This document shows positions 14,677 through 22,700 of a stretch of DNA of 32,705 nt, piece after piece; within the stretch, counting starts at the first letter, position 1, and each line of letters begins with the position of its first letter. The position numbers and the translations under genes were made by a program. The stretch lies in assembly GCA_943369755.1 (NCBI GenBank), contig CALROG020000041.1:1-32705 (forward strand), written 5' to 3'. The stretch is from CALROG01 sp943369755. Its GTDB lineage: Bacteria; Pseudomonadota; Gammaproteobacteria; Burkholderiales; Burkholderiaceae_C. The notes under the pieces were generated by a model that searched no databases, had not been told where the DNA came from, and worked only from the letters and a program-made list of their open reading frames with translations.

Positions 14677-15468
14677 TTAATTCGGGAGGTCGCCCGTCGG
14701 TCGGCCCAGCCACTTCACGGCCATCTTGTCGAGGTCGCCACTTTTCTTGGCGTCGGCAATGATTTCGTTGACCTTGACGCGCAGCTTGTCCTCGCCCTTG
14801 CCCACGCCGATGAAGTTGGGCGAGTCTTTCAGCACGAACTTGTATTCAATGCCAAGCTGCGGGCTGCGGGCCATCAACGCGCCGGCCACCTGGGCGCTGG
14901 TGGCCACCAGCTGGGTCTGACCTGCGGTGAAGGCGGACACGGTTGCGTTGTTGTCTTCAAAGCGGCGCAGCTCGGTGCTGGGCGGCGCAACCTTGGTCAG
15001 TTCGGTGTCGTCCACCGAGCCTCGGGTGACAGAGATTGACTTGCCGGCCAGGTCGGCGGGGGTCTTGATGCTGATGGTTTTCGGGCCAAACACGGCGATG
15101 AAGAATGGTGAATACGCGGCGGTGAAGTCAATCACTTTCTCGCGGTCAGGGTTCTTGCCCAGCGTGGAGATCACCAGATCGGCCTTCTTGGTTTGCAGGT
15201 AGGGAATACGGTTGGCCGTGGTCACCGGCACCAGCTCCACCTTGACGCCCAGCTTGCCGGCGATGTAGTTGGCCATGTCGACGTCCAGGCCCTGGGGCTT
15301 GAGGTCGGTGCCGACAAAGCCGTAGGGCGGAAAGTCGGTGGGGATGGCGATCTTGATTTCCTTGGCCTTGAGCACATCGTCCAGCGCGGTTTGTGCCTGG
15401 GCGGCAAAACTGCCCAGCACGGCCGCAGCGGCCAGGCCCAGCGAAAAAACTCGTTTGCTGTGTTTCAT
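14677..15468 (-). CDS. Amino acid ABC transporter substrate-binding protein (family 3)
   Basis: 263 residues. A signal peptide (MKHSKRVFSLGLAAAAVLGS..., ending AAQAQ) precedes a family 3 periplasmic binding domain, with IKIAIPTDFPPYGFVGTDL at the start, GLDVDMANYIAGKLGVKVEL, and DLVISTLGKNPDREKVIDFT, the standard signature. It captures a polar amino acid or related amine in the periplasm for the downstream importer; the ligand cannot be told from sequence alone. ATG 15468 has a strong AGGAGA ribosome site. It overlaps the stop of the GntR regulator gene by 4 bp (ATGA), so regulator and importer are co-translated. Confidence 0.94.
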   Translation of the reverse strand: MKHSKRVFSLGLAAAAVLGSFAAQAQTALDDVLKAKEIKIAIPTDFPPYGFVGTDLKPQGLDVDMANYIAGKLGVKVELVPVTTANRIPYLQTKKADLVISTLGKNPDREKVIDFTAAYSPFFIAVFGPKTISIKTPADLAGKSISVTRGSVDDTELTKVAPPSTELRRFEDNNATVSAFTAGQTQLVATSAQVAGALMARSPQLGIEYKFVLKDSPNFIGVGKGEDKLRVKVNEIIADAKKSGDLDKMAVKWLGRPTGDLPN

Positions 15469-16223
15469 AAGACTTCTCCTAGGTAGGTCGAGGGGGTTGA
15501 CCGCGGTTTGCGGCCGGTGGGTGAACTGGGGGTACGCAACTCCTGTGCCTTGCCGTCCATCGGGGCCAGGGCGTCGCGCAGCTCGGCCAAAGGGTCGTGC
15601 TCGGTGGGGATGCGCAGCTTGCTTTGCCAGGTGACGAGGTGGCGGGCCATCAGGTCTTCGGCGCGGCGCAGGTCGCCGGCCTCCAGGGCTTGAACAATTT
15701 GCACATGCTCGGCGCACGACTGTGCCGCGTCAGTGCTGGACTGGTAGCGCATGGCAATCAGGGTGGTGCGGGCGGTGAAGTCGCGCAGGGTCTCGGCCAG
15801 CAGGCTGTTGCCCATGCACCCGGCCAGGCAGACATGAAAGTCGCCCAGCAAGAAGCTGCGCAGGCCCACGTCGCTGCCCGCAATGGCGGCTTTTTCGCGC
15901 AGCAGGTGGGCCCGCAGCCGCTTGATGGCCGGTTTGTCCAGCGTTTGGGCACTGTTGCGGATCAGGCCGGTTTCAATCACGTGGCGGGCTTCAAAGGCTT
16001 CGCGCGCCTCGTCTTGCGAGGGCTCCACCACATACCAGCCACGCCGCGCGCTCACCGTGACGATGCCACGTGCGGCCAGCCGCGTCAGCGCCTCACGCAC
16101 GATGGTGCGGCTGCAGTCAAACAGCATGGCGAGCTGCTGCTCGCCCAGGCGCGAACCGGGCGCAAGCTTTTGCCCCATCACGGCTTCCATGATGCGTTCG
16201 CTGATGTCTGATGCAGTGGCCAT
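15465..16223 (-). CDS. GntR family (FCD) transcriptional regulator of the amino acid importer
   Basis: 252 residues. An N-terminal winged helix of the GntR type (GSRLGEQQLAMLFDCSRTIV, then REALTRLAARGIVTV) is followed by an all-helical FCD ligand domain containing the metal/ligand residues of that fold: RHVIETGLIR, LGDFHVCLAG and the later AEHVQIVQALEAGD. It is a metabolite-responsive repressor, usually of uptake and catabolic genes for an acid or amino acid. It is first in the operon, and its last codons overlap the binding-protein start. A GTATAC-centred palindrome 31 bp upstream is the probable operator. The C-terminal ~40 residues are low-complexity (TPSSPTGRKPRSTPS) and look like a non-conserved tail. 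Confidence 0.9.
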   Translation of the reverse strand: MATASDISERIMEAVMGQKLAPGSRLGEQQLAMLFDCSRTIVREALTRLAARGIVTVSARRGWYVVEPSQDEAREAFEARHVIETGLIRNSAQTLDKPAIKRLRAHLLREKAAIAGSDVGLRSFLLGDFHVCLAGCMGNSLLAETLRDFTARTTLIAMRYQSSTDAAQSCAEHVQIVQALEAGDLRRAEDLMARHLVTWQSKLRIPTEHDPLAELRDALAPMDGKAQELRTPSSPTGRKPRSTPSTYLGEVL

Positions 16224-16253
16224 GTGCTTCTTGTTCAGCAGATTTCATGCCAG

Positions 16254-16263
16254 TGGTATACAA
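16254..16263 (-). promoter_or_regulatory. Probable GntR/FCD operator upstream of the importer operon
   Basis: TGGTATACAA, a GTATAC-centred palindrome of the form TnGTATACnA, which fits the sites known for many FCD-type GntR regulators. It lies 31 bp upstream of the regulator's own start, as expected for autoregulation of the whole regulator-importer operon. Confidence 0.5.
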
Positions 16264-16349
16264 GATTGATGCACCAGTGCGGGGGATTTTCCGGCCCCAT
16301 GCCGGGCGCAGCGCACCAAAACCGGGCGTCGGTCGGCCTGCTCAGGCGC

Positions 16350-17750
16350 TCAAAGGGGCGGCCAGTGCTGCGTCCAGGGGTGGGCGGCTTCGTACTGCGC
16401 GGCCAGCGCCAGCAACGCGGCGTCGGCCTGTGGTTTGCCGATCAGTTGCAGGCCCACCGGCAGGCCGCCAGCCATGCCGCAAGGCAGGGCGATGGCGGGC
16501 AGCCCTGCGGCGTTGGCCAGGCCGGTGAAGATGGCGTGGCCGCGCGGGCCGGCTTCGCGCCCGTCAATCAGCGGTGGGTAAATCTCGTCGCCCGGCCAGG
16601 GCAGCGCCGCGGCGGCGGGCGTCAGGATGAAGTCGTGCCGCGTGAACAGCTCGGCCAGTTGTTGGCGCGCGCTGTGCACTGCGGCCATAAGGGTGAACAT
16701 CGCCGCCGCTGGTGCCGCCTGCCCGGTTTTCAGTGTGGCCTGAATAGCGGGGGTGCACAGGGTCGTGTCTGGCGGCTGCCCTTTCGCCAGCCCGAATTCA
16801 GGAACCTGCCAGGCCTGCCCCATCATCCAGGCCAGGCCAGTGGCCGACAGCGTGGCCCAGGCGGCATTGACCGCATTGGGCAGGTCAAAACGCGTGGCTT
16901 CTTCCACCTGGTGCCCCAGGGCCGCAAAGTGCTGCGCTGCTTCTTGCGTGCGCTGTGCAATGGCCGGGTCCACTGGCGCGTCGCCAAAGCGCGGCGTGTA
17001 CAGAATGCGCGCAAGCGCCGGGGCGGCGGGCAGGGCACCCAGGCCGGGTGCCAGCACCTGCATGGCGGTTACCACGTCGGCCACGTTGCGGGCCATCGGG
17101 CCTACCACTTCGTAGCCCAGAAACAGCTCGGGCAGGCCGCCGCCGCGCGGCACGCAGCCTTCAGACGGCTTGAAGCCCACCAGAGCAGTGTGCGAGGCGG
17201 GCCGACGGATCGAGCCACCGCCGTCAGTGCCAATGGCCAGCGGGCCGCAGCCCGCCGCCACCGCCGCCACCGCGCCGCCCGACGAGCCACCGGCTGTCAG
17301 CGCCGTGTTCCAGGGGTTGAAGGTGGTGCCCCAGCGGCGGTTGCCGGTGTAGCCCTGCATGGCAAATTCGGGCAGGTTGGTCTTGCCCAGAATCACAGCC
17401 CCGGCGGCGCGCAGCCGCGCCACCGGCAGCTCGTCTTGGGCCGGCACAAAGTTGCCGGTCAACAGGCTGCCCCAGCTGGTGGGCAGGCCTTGGGCATGCA
17501 GGTTGTCCTTCAAGCTCACCGGCACGCCGTCCAGCGGCCCCAGCGCCGTGCCCCTGGCCCAGCGTTGCGCGCTGGCTTGGGCCGCTGCCAGGGCAGTAGC
17601 GTGGGCCACATGGACAAAGGCGTTGGTTCGCGGCTGGGTGGCGGCAATCCGGGCCTGGCAGGCGGCCAACACGTCCACCGGGCTGAAATCACCCGCGCGG
17701 TAACTGCTGACCAACTGCGCGGCGCTCAGGCGCCAGAGTTCCTGGGACAT
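16350..17750 (-). CDS. Amidase signature family hydrolase
   Basis: 466 residues. The Ser-cisSer-Lys triad of the amidase signature family is intact: Lys81 (VSLKDN), cis-Ser156 in GGSSGGAVAAVAAG, and nucleophile Ser180 in TDGGGSIRRPA. The flanking LRAAGAVILGKTNLPEF block is also present. No signal peptide; cytoplasmic. It hydrolyses an amide to acid plus ammonia. GatCAB subunits A and simple amidases share this core, but the C-terminal part and the lone gene favour a catabolic amidase. It begins 2 bp after the stop of the Bug-family binding protein, suggesting that it acts on the imported compound. Confidence 0.9.
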   Translation of the reverse strand: MSQELWRLSAAQLVSSYRAGDFSPVDVLAACQARIAATQPRTNAFVHVAHATALAAAQASAQRWARGTALGPLDGVPVSLKDNLHAQGLPTSWGSLLTGNFVPAQDELPVARLRAAGAVILGKTNLPEFAMQGYTGNRRWGTTFNPWNTALTAGGSSGGAVAAVAAGCGPLAIGTDGGGSIRRPASHTALVGFKPSEGCVPRGGGLPELFLGYEVVGPMARNVADVVTAMQVLAPGLGALPAAPALARILYTPRFGDAPVDPAIAQRTQEAAQHFAALGHQVEEATRFDLPNAVNAAWATLSATGLAWMMGQAWQVPEFGLAKGQPPDTTLCTPAIQATLKTGQAAPAAAMFTLMAAVHSARQQLAELFTRHDFILTPAAAALPWPGDEIYPPLIDGREAGPRGHAIFTGLANAAGLPAIALPCGMAGGLPVGLQLIGKPQADAALLALAAQYEAAHPWTQHWPPL

Positions 17751-17752
17751 GT

Positions 17753-18718
17753 TCAGTCCAGCTTGGCGCCAGAGGCCTTGACCGCGGCGGCCCACCTGGG
17801 CATTTCGGCATTGAGAAATTTTGTGAAGTCTTCGCCACCCAGAAAGGCCGGGTCGGCACCCTGCGCCACCATGCGGCTGCGCAGGTCAGGCTGGCTCATT
17901 ACTTGGCGGAAGGCGTCGCTGAGTTTGGCCGCCACGTCGGGGGGCGTGCCAGCCGGGGCAAGGAAGCCGTAAAAACCCACCACCTCGAAATTCCGGATAC
18001 CGGTTTCCTGCACCGTCGGGATGTCCGGCAGCGCCGGGTTGCGCTCGCGGCTGGTCACAGCCAGCGCCCTGACCTTGCCCTGTTTGTGATACGCGGCGGC
18101 CTGCGGGATCGACTCGGCCATGAACTGCACCTGGCCGCCCATCAGGTCGGTGAAAGCCGGCGCGCTGCCACGGTACGGGATGTGCACCATGAACAGGCCG
18201 GTGGCGGTCTTGAACATTTCGGGCACCAGGTGGCTGATGCCGCCATTGCCCGCCGAGCCGTAGTTGATCTGCCCCGGACGGCTGCGGGCGTAGTCCATGA
18301 ACTCCTTGAGGCTGTTGGCCGGTACCTTGGGGTTGACCAGCAAGGCCAGCGGCTGCATGGCGGTGCGTGCAATCGGCACAAAGTCGCGCGTGGTGCTGTA
18401 GGGCAGTTTGCTGTACAGGGCCGGGTTGATCACCATCACACCGGTGTTGGCCAGCATCAACGTGTAGCCGTCGGGCGCCGCCTTCATGACCTCTTGCGCG
18501 CCAACGGTGCCGCCCGCGCCGGCTTTGTAGTCAATGATGACGGGCTGGCCCAGCACGGTCTGCAGCCGGTCGCTCAGCAGCCGTGCATGCTGGTCCAGCG
18601 GTCCACCGGCCGGAAAGCCGATGACGATCTTCACGGGCTTGTTGGGAAAGGCCTGGGCCTGGGCGATTGAAGCCAGACACCAAAGTGACAAGGCCAGCAG
18701 GAGTTTGAGGGTTTTCAT
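17753..18718 (-). CDS. Bug family (tripartite tricarboxylate transporter) substrate-binding protein
   Basis: 321 residues with a signal peptide (MKTLKLLLALSLWCLASIAQ, cleaved after AQA) and the Bug/TctC fold. Typical blocks are NKPVKIVIGFPAGGPLDQHA, GAGGTVGAQEVMKAAPDGYT, NYGSAGNGGISHL and VHIPYRGSAPAFTDLMGGQV. These proteins bind carboxylates, amides or aromatic acids in the periplasm. Betaproteobacteria carry many orphan members without the TctA/TctB membrane parts, and none is seen here. It is the first gene of a two-gene unit with the amidase, so an amide or N-acyl compound is a reasonable but unproven ligand. It is divergent from the acyl-CoA synthetase gene. Confidence 0.92.
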   Translation of the reverse strand: MKTLKLLLALSLWCLASIAQAQAFPNKPVKIVIGFPAGGPLDQHARLLSDRLQTVLGQPVIIDYKAGAGGTVGAQEVMKAAPDGYTLMLANTGVMVINPALYSKLPYSTTRDFVPIARTAMQPLALLVNPKVPANSLKEFMDYARSRPGQINYGSAGNGGISHLVPEMFKTATGLFMVHIPYRGSAPAFTDLMGGQVQFMAESIPQAAAYHKQGKVRALAVTSRERNPALPDIPTVQETGIRNFEVVGFYGFLAPAGTPPDVAAKLSDAFRQVMSQPDLRSRMVAQGADPAFLGGEDFTKFLNAEMPRWAAAVKASGAKLD

Positions 18719-18785
18719 GTGGGCGTCCGTACAGGGGTTGCTCGATGATAAGAGCCCTTCTGTCCAGCCTGTCTCGGGAGTTTCC

Positions 18786-20501
18786 TTGGCTTCTTTGCCC
18801 AATCGTGCGCACCACAAGTTCTGGCCCAAGCGCCTGCCTCACGCCATCAACCCGCCGACCATGGCGCTGTGGAACAACCTGGCCATAAGCGCCATGCGCT
18901 ACCCGGCCAAGCCGGCCATCATCTTTTTTGACCGCAGCATCCATTACGCCGAGCTGGCGCAGCAAGCCGAGCGCCTGGCCGCGCGGCTGCACCAGCTGGG
19001 CGTGAACAAGGGCGACAGGGTGGTGCTGTGCATGCAGAACTGCCCGCAACTGGTGATTGCGCACTTTGCAATTCTGCGGGCCAACGCGGTGGTGGTGCCG
19101 GTGAACCCGATGAACCGGGCCGAAGAGCTGAAGCACTACATCACCGACCCCGACGTCAAGGTGGCCATCACCACCGGCGACCTGGCCGCCGAGCTGGCAA
19201 AGGCCAGCAACGCACTGGCGGAACCTGACCGCCTGGCGCACCTCATCGTGACCCAGTTCACCGACTGCATGCCACCAGACGCTGACACCGACGCAAACCC
19301 CGCCGCCACCCCGATTCCTGAAGCCTGGCGCGACTGGCTGCTGACGCGCCACCCGTTGCCTGCGCTGGCCAGTGGCCAGTCGCATGCGTGGATAGATGCG
19401 CTTGCCTGCACCGCCCGCGCACCAGAAATTGACGTGGGCCCAACTGACCTGGCCATCCTGCCCTACACCAGCGGCACCACCGGCCTGCCCAAGGGCTGCA
19501 TGCACACGCAGGCCAGCATCATGCACAACGCGGTGGCCAGCAGCGCCTGGGGCAACGCCACCGCCGAGAACATCACGCTGATGGTGGTGCCGATGTTCCA
19601 CATCACCGGCATGGTCAGCCTGATGCATTCCAACATCTACGCCGGTTGCACCCTGGTGATGATGCCGCGCTGGGACCGCGACCTGGCAGGCCAGCTTATT
19701 TCACGCTACCGCGTCAGCACCTGGACCAACATTCCCACCATGGTGATAGACCTGTTGGGCAGCCCCAAGTTTGACCAATACGACCTGTCCAGCCTGGTCT
19801 ACATCGGTGGCGGTGGCGCGGCCATGCCGCAGGCGGTGGCCCAGCGCCTGCTGGAAAGCTATGGCCTGCGCTATGTAGAAGGCTATGGCCTGACAGAGAC
19901 CGCCGCCCCCAGCCACAGCAACCCGCCCGACAACCCCAAGCAGCAATGCCTGGGCATCCCGTTCATGAGCTGTGACGCGCGGGTGGTGGACCCCGAGACG
20001 CTGCAGGAAATGCCGGTGGGTGAACAGGGCGAAATCATCATGCACGGCCCGATGATTTTTCAGGGCTACTGGAAGCGGCCTGACGCCACTGACGCGGCCT
20101 TTATTGAGTTTGAAGGCAAGCGCTTTTTTCGCTCGGGCGACCTGGGCCGGGTGGACGAAGACGGTTACTTCTTCATCACCGACCGGCTCAAGCGCATGAT
20201 CAACGCCAGCGGCTTCAAGGTCTGGCCGGCCGAGGTAGAGGCGCTGATGTTTCGCCACCCGGCCATTCAGGAGGCCTGCATTATTTCCACCAAGGATGCC
20301 TACCGCGGCGAGACCGTCAAGGCCGTGGTGGTGCTGCGCCAAAGCCACAAGGGTCAGGTGAGTGAAGAAGACATCATTGCCTGGTGCCGCGAGAACATGG
20401 CCGTGTACAAGGTGCCACGCGTCGTTCAGTTTGTGGATGCCTTGCCCAAGAGCGGCAGCGGCAAAGTGATGTGGCGCACTTTGCAGGAAGCTGAGAAGTA
20501 G
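18786..20501 (+). CDS. AMP-dependent fatty-acid/aryl acyl-CoA synthetase
   Basis: Adenylate-forming enzyme that turns a carboxylic acid, ATP and CoA into acyl-CoA. Motifs are complete: the phosphate loop YTSGTTGLPKG, YVEGYGLTETAA, FRSGDLGRVDEDGYFFITDR and the hinge LKRMINASGFKVWPAEVE. The catalytic Lys lies near the end in PKSGSGKVMWRTL. The first ATG is at 18861, but the preceding in-frame WPKRLPHAINPPT resembles the usual N-terminus of long-chain ligases in this group. I therefore place the start at TTG 18786, 5 bp after GGGAG; this is uncertain. It is divergent from the Bug-protein/amidase unit. Acyl specificity cannot be read from the sequence. Confidence 0.9.
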   Translation: MASLPNRAHHKFWPKRLPHAINPPTMALWNNLAISAMRYPAKPAIIFFDRSIHYAELAQQAERLAARLHQLGVNKGDRVVLCMQNCPQLVIAHFAILRANAVVVPVNPMNRAEELKHYITDPDVKVAITTGDLAAELAKASNALAEPDRLAHLIVTQFTDCMPPDADTDANPAATPIPEAWRDWLLTRHPLPALASGQSHAWIDALACTARAPEIDVGPTDLAILPYTSGTTGLPKGCMHTQASIMHNAVASSAWGNATAENITLMVVPMFHITGMVSLMHSNIYAGCTLVMMPRWDRDLAGQLISRYRVSTWTNIPTMVIDLLGSPKFDQYDLSSLVYIGGGGAAMPQAVAQRLLESYGLRYVEGYGLTETAAPSHSNPPDNPKQQCLGIPFMSCDARVVDPETLQEMPVGEQGEIIMHGPMIFQGYWKRPDATDAAFIEFEGKRFFRSGDLGRVDEDGYFFITDRLKRMINASGFKVWPAEVEALMFRHPAIQEACIISTKDAYRGETVKAVVVLRQSHKGQVSEEDIIAWCRENMAVYKVPRVVQFVDALPKSGSGKVMWRTLQEAEK

Positions 20502-20538
20502 ATACAGAACCAGGCTGCAGCGGTTTGGCGTGTGCCCC

Positions 20539-20648
20539 GCGGGTTGGCGGTGGCGGGTACCCGCCTCTGCTCGTGTCCCCCGCCAACGGCTTCGCCGGTG
20601 GCTCCTCCTTTACCTCGCTGAGGCGGGCACCCACCACCGCCAACCCGC
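20539..20648. repeat. Long imperfect inverted repeat after the acyl-CoA synthetase gene
   Basis: Two 29-bp arms (20539-20567 and 20620-20648) pair with only two mismatches; the left arm begins GCGGGTTGGCGGTGGCGGGT. The 52-nt loop itself holds a small hairpin (CGGCTTCGCCG). It lies between two convergent genes, so it may terminate both or be a small non-autonomous repeat element. Confidence 0.65.
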
Positions 20649-20687
20649 TACGTGGTGGTGTTCGACCTGTGGCGCGAAACTCGCCAG

Positions 20688-21347
20688 TTATCTTTGTGCA
20701 CTCTTGAGGTACTGGGCCGAGGTCACGCCCATCGACACATAAATGCTGGTCAAGCCCTCCATGCCCACATCGGCCGGCTCAATCCAATCGGGCGGCACAT
20801 ACAGCAGGCCACCGCCCACCGGCACCGGCGCAGTGGGCACCAGCACGCCCATGTAGGGCTTGCCACCCAGCAGCACCGGCTGCGGAGTAGACAGCAGGCC
20901 CAGCACGGCGGTGCCGTTGCCGCTGCCCTTGCCGCCAAAGTACAGCCACACCGCGCTCATGGACTTCAGCTCGTCACCGTCCTTGTTGGCAAACAGCGCC
21001 ACCAGCTTTTGCACCACGTCATAAATGGTGCGCACCACCGGAATGCGCTGCAACAAGCGGTTGAGCAGGCGCGCCGTGCCGCGCTGCAGGCCGGCCTCTA
21101 CCAACAAGCCAAAGGCATACACGCAGGCCACCAGCAGCAACACCCCCAGCCCATAGCCAATGGCTTCAGAGGTGGTAACGCTCAGCCCCACCGCTGTCAG
21201 CAGGCCGCCCAAGGCACTTTCGGGCCCGAGCCAGGCACTGAGAAAGCGCAGCGTCCAGGCCAGCAGCAGCAAGGTGGCTACCAGCGGCAGCAGGGCCAGC
21301 GCACCGGTCAGCAGGGTACGCACAGGGTGTTGAAATTTTGGCTTCAT
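20688..21347 (-). CDS. DUF502 family membrane protein
   Basis: 219 residues. Two N-terminal membrane helices (about residues 12-40 and 60-88) precede a soluble domain. The DUF502 marks are visible: LLTGALALLPLVATL at the start, RIPVVRTIYDVVQKLVALF in the middle, and the ending PVLLGGKPYMGVLVPTAPVP, GGGLLYVPPDWIEPADVGME with the moderately conserved VSMGVTS. The function of this family is not known; it is widespread in proteobacteria and also found in plants. It is a lone gene on the minus strand, convergent with the acyl-CoA synthetase and divergent from the enolase-superfamily gene. Confidence 0.9.
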   Translation of the reverse strand: MKPKFQHPVRTLLTGALALLPLVATLLLLAWTLRFLSAWLGPESALGGLLTAVGLSVTTSEAIGYGLGVLLLVACVYAFGLLVEAGLQRGTARLLNRLLQRIPVVRTIYDVVQKLVALFANKDGDELKSMSAVWLYFGGKGSGNGTAVLGLLSTPQPVLLGGKPYMGVLVPTAPVPVGGGLLYVPPDWIEPADVGMEGLTSIYVSMGVTSAQYLKSAQR

Positions 21348-21411
21348 GGCTGAACTTTAGCCTGCGCGGGCAACGCTGGCGGCACAATTGCCGGACAACG
21401 AGGAGCGCACA

Positions 21412-22524
21412 ATGAACATCACATCCGTCGAACCCTTCATCCTGCATGTGCCGGTGACCGGCAGCCAGATTGCCGACAGCACCCACACCGTGACGCACTG
21501 GGGCGTGGTGGGCGTGAAAATCAGCACCGCCAACGGCCTGCAGGGCTACGGCTTCACCGGCACCCATTCGCACCTGCCCAGCGACCAGCTGATTACCCGC
21601 TGCATAGAAACCTGCCATGCGCCTTTGCTGATGGGTGAAGACGCCAACGACATCAACCGCCTGTGGCTCAAGCTGGCGCGCAACCCGGCACTGCAATGGG
21701 TAGGCCGCGCCGGCATCACCACCCTGGCCCAGGCCGCGATTGACGTGGCGCTGTGGGACCTGAAGGCCAAGGCCGCCGGTGTGCCACTGTGGAAGCTGCT
21801 GGGCGGCCAGGTGCGCGACAAGGTGCGCGCCTACAACACCGACATCGGCTGGCTCAGCATTGCCGACGACGCGCTGGTGCAAGGTGCCCAGCGCGCTGTG
21901 GCGCAGGGCTTTACCGGCATCAAGATCAAGGTGGGCAGCACGGTGGAGCGCGACCTGCGCCGCCTGGAGGCGGTGCGCCGCGCCATTGGCCCCGACGTGA
22001 CGCTGGCGATTGACGGCAACGGCAAGTGGGACCTGCCCACCTGCCTGCGCTTTTGCCGCGGTGCCGAGCCGTTTGATGTTTACTGGTTTGAAGAACCCCT
22101 GTGGTACGACGACGTTAAAGGCCACGCCGAGCTGGCCCGCGCCAGCCGCATCCCGGTGGCGCTGGGTGAACAGCTCTACACCCAGGACGCGTTTGCTGAG
22201 TTCTTTCACCAAAACGCCATTCACTGGGTGCAGCCCGACGTGACCCGCATGGCCGGCATTACCGAGGTGCTGCGGGTGTGCGAAACCGCGCACAGCTACC
22301 GCCTGCCGGTGGCGCCCCATGCGGGTGACATGAGCCAGGTGCATGTGCACCTGAGCTACGCCCACCCGGCGGTGCAGGTGCTGGAATACATCCCCTGGAT
22401 CAAGGACTGCTTTACTGACCCGGCCGAAGTGGTGGACGGTTTTTTCCGCCTGCCGCAGGAGCCCGGCGCAGGCACCACGCCCACCGCAGCGGCGTGGGCG
22501 CGGTTTGGCAAGCCGGTGCGTTGA
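21412..22524 (+). CDS. Mandelate racemase/muconate lactonizing (enolase superfamily) enzyme
   Basis: 370 residues. The N-terminal capping domain is followed by the modified TIM barrel. The catalytic set of the mandelate racemase subgroup is present: Lys171 and Lys173 in GIKIKVG, metal ligands Asp201 (AIDGNG), Glu227 (WFEEP) and Glu253 (ALGEQLY), and the general-base pair Asp277 (QPDVTR) with His303 (VAPHAGDM). This favours an acid-sugar dehydratase or racemase rather than a muconate cycloisomerase. No sugar-acid transport or catabolic genes adjoin it, so the substrate is open. ATG 21412 follows GAGGAG. Confidence 0.9.
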   Translation: MNITSVEPFILHVPVTGSQIADSTHTVTHWGVVGVKISTANGLQGYGFTGTHSHLPSDQLITRCIETCHAPLLMGEDANDINRLWLKLARNPALQWVGRAGITTLAQAAIDVALWDLKAKAAGVPLWKLLGGQVRDKVRAYNTDIGWLSIADDALVQGAQRAVAQGFTGIKIKVGSTVERDLRRLEAVRRAIGPDVTLAIDGNGKWDLPTCLRFCRGAEPFDVYWFEEPLWYDDVKGHAELARASRIPVALGEQLYTQDAFAEFFHQNAIHWVQPDVTRMAGITEVLRVCETAHSYRLPVAPHAGDMSQVHVHLSYAHPAVQVLEYIPWIKDCFTDPAEVVDGFFRLPQEPGAGTTPTAAAWARFGKPVR

Positions 22525-22536
22525 GCAGTAACGCTG

Positions 22537-22551
22537 CGCCCCCAAAGGGCG
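22537..22551 (+). terminator. Stem-loop after the enolase-superfamily gene
   Basis: CGCCC/GGGCG with a 5-nt loop (CCAAA), 12 bp past the stop codon at 22524. There is no following T-run, so it is a possible Rho-dependent end or mRNA-stabilising hairpin. Similar CGCCC..AAAGGGCG gene-end hairpins are common in this family, from memory. Confidence 0.4.
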
Positions 22552-22579
22552 ATTGACTTACGACCGCTGGCGTCGGGTT

Positions 22580-22624
22580 GCTATCAATTGGATAGTGGCT
22601 CGCGCAGCTTCTATGCGGGCTGCC
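22580..22624 (-). repeat. Dispersed repeat, copy C (intergenic)
   Basis: Read on the minus strand: GGCAGCCCGCATAGAAGCTG, then CGCGAGCCACTATCCAATTG and ATAGC. It has the same layout as the other four copies. It lies between the enolase-superfamily gene and the unknown membrane protein gene. Confidence 0.7.
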
Positions 22625-22700
22625 GGCCGATTTGCTTGAAATATGGCCAGAAACGCGCTGTGCAGCGGGATACCGCATTCACCGTGAACGGAGGGTTGAA

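Noticed and set aside
16224..16349. Possible small gene between the GntR regulator and the amidase
   Set aside because: No frame with a ribosome site and plausible protein; apart from the GTATAC palindrome nothing is supportable.
18531..19628. 365-codon minus-strand frame opposite the acyl-CoA synthetase
   Set aside because: Low-complexity His/Gly/Val-rich translation and overlap with a complete, well-recognised enzyme on the other strand.
22537..22551. Classical Rho-independent terminator after the enolase-superfamily gene
   Set aside because: The stem is short and no T-run follows, so it is listed only as a stem-loop with low confidence.
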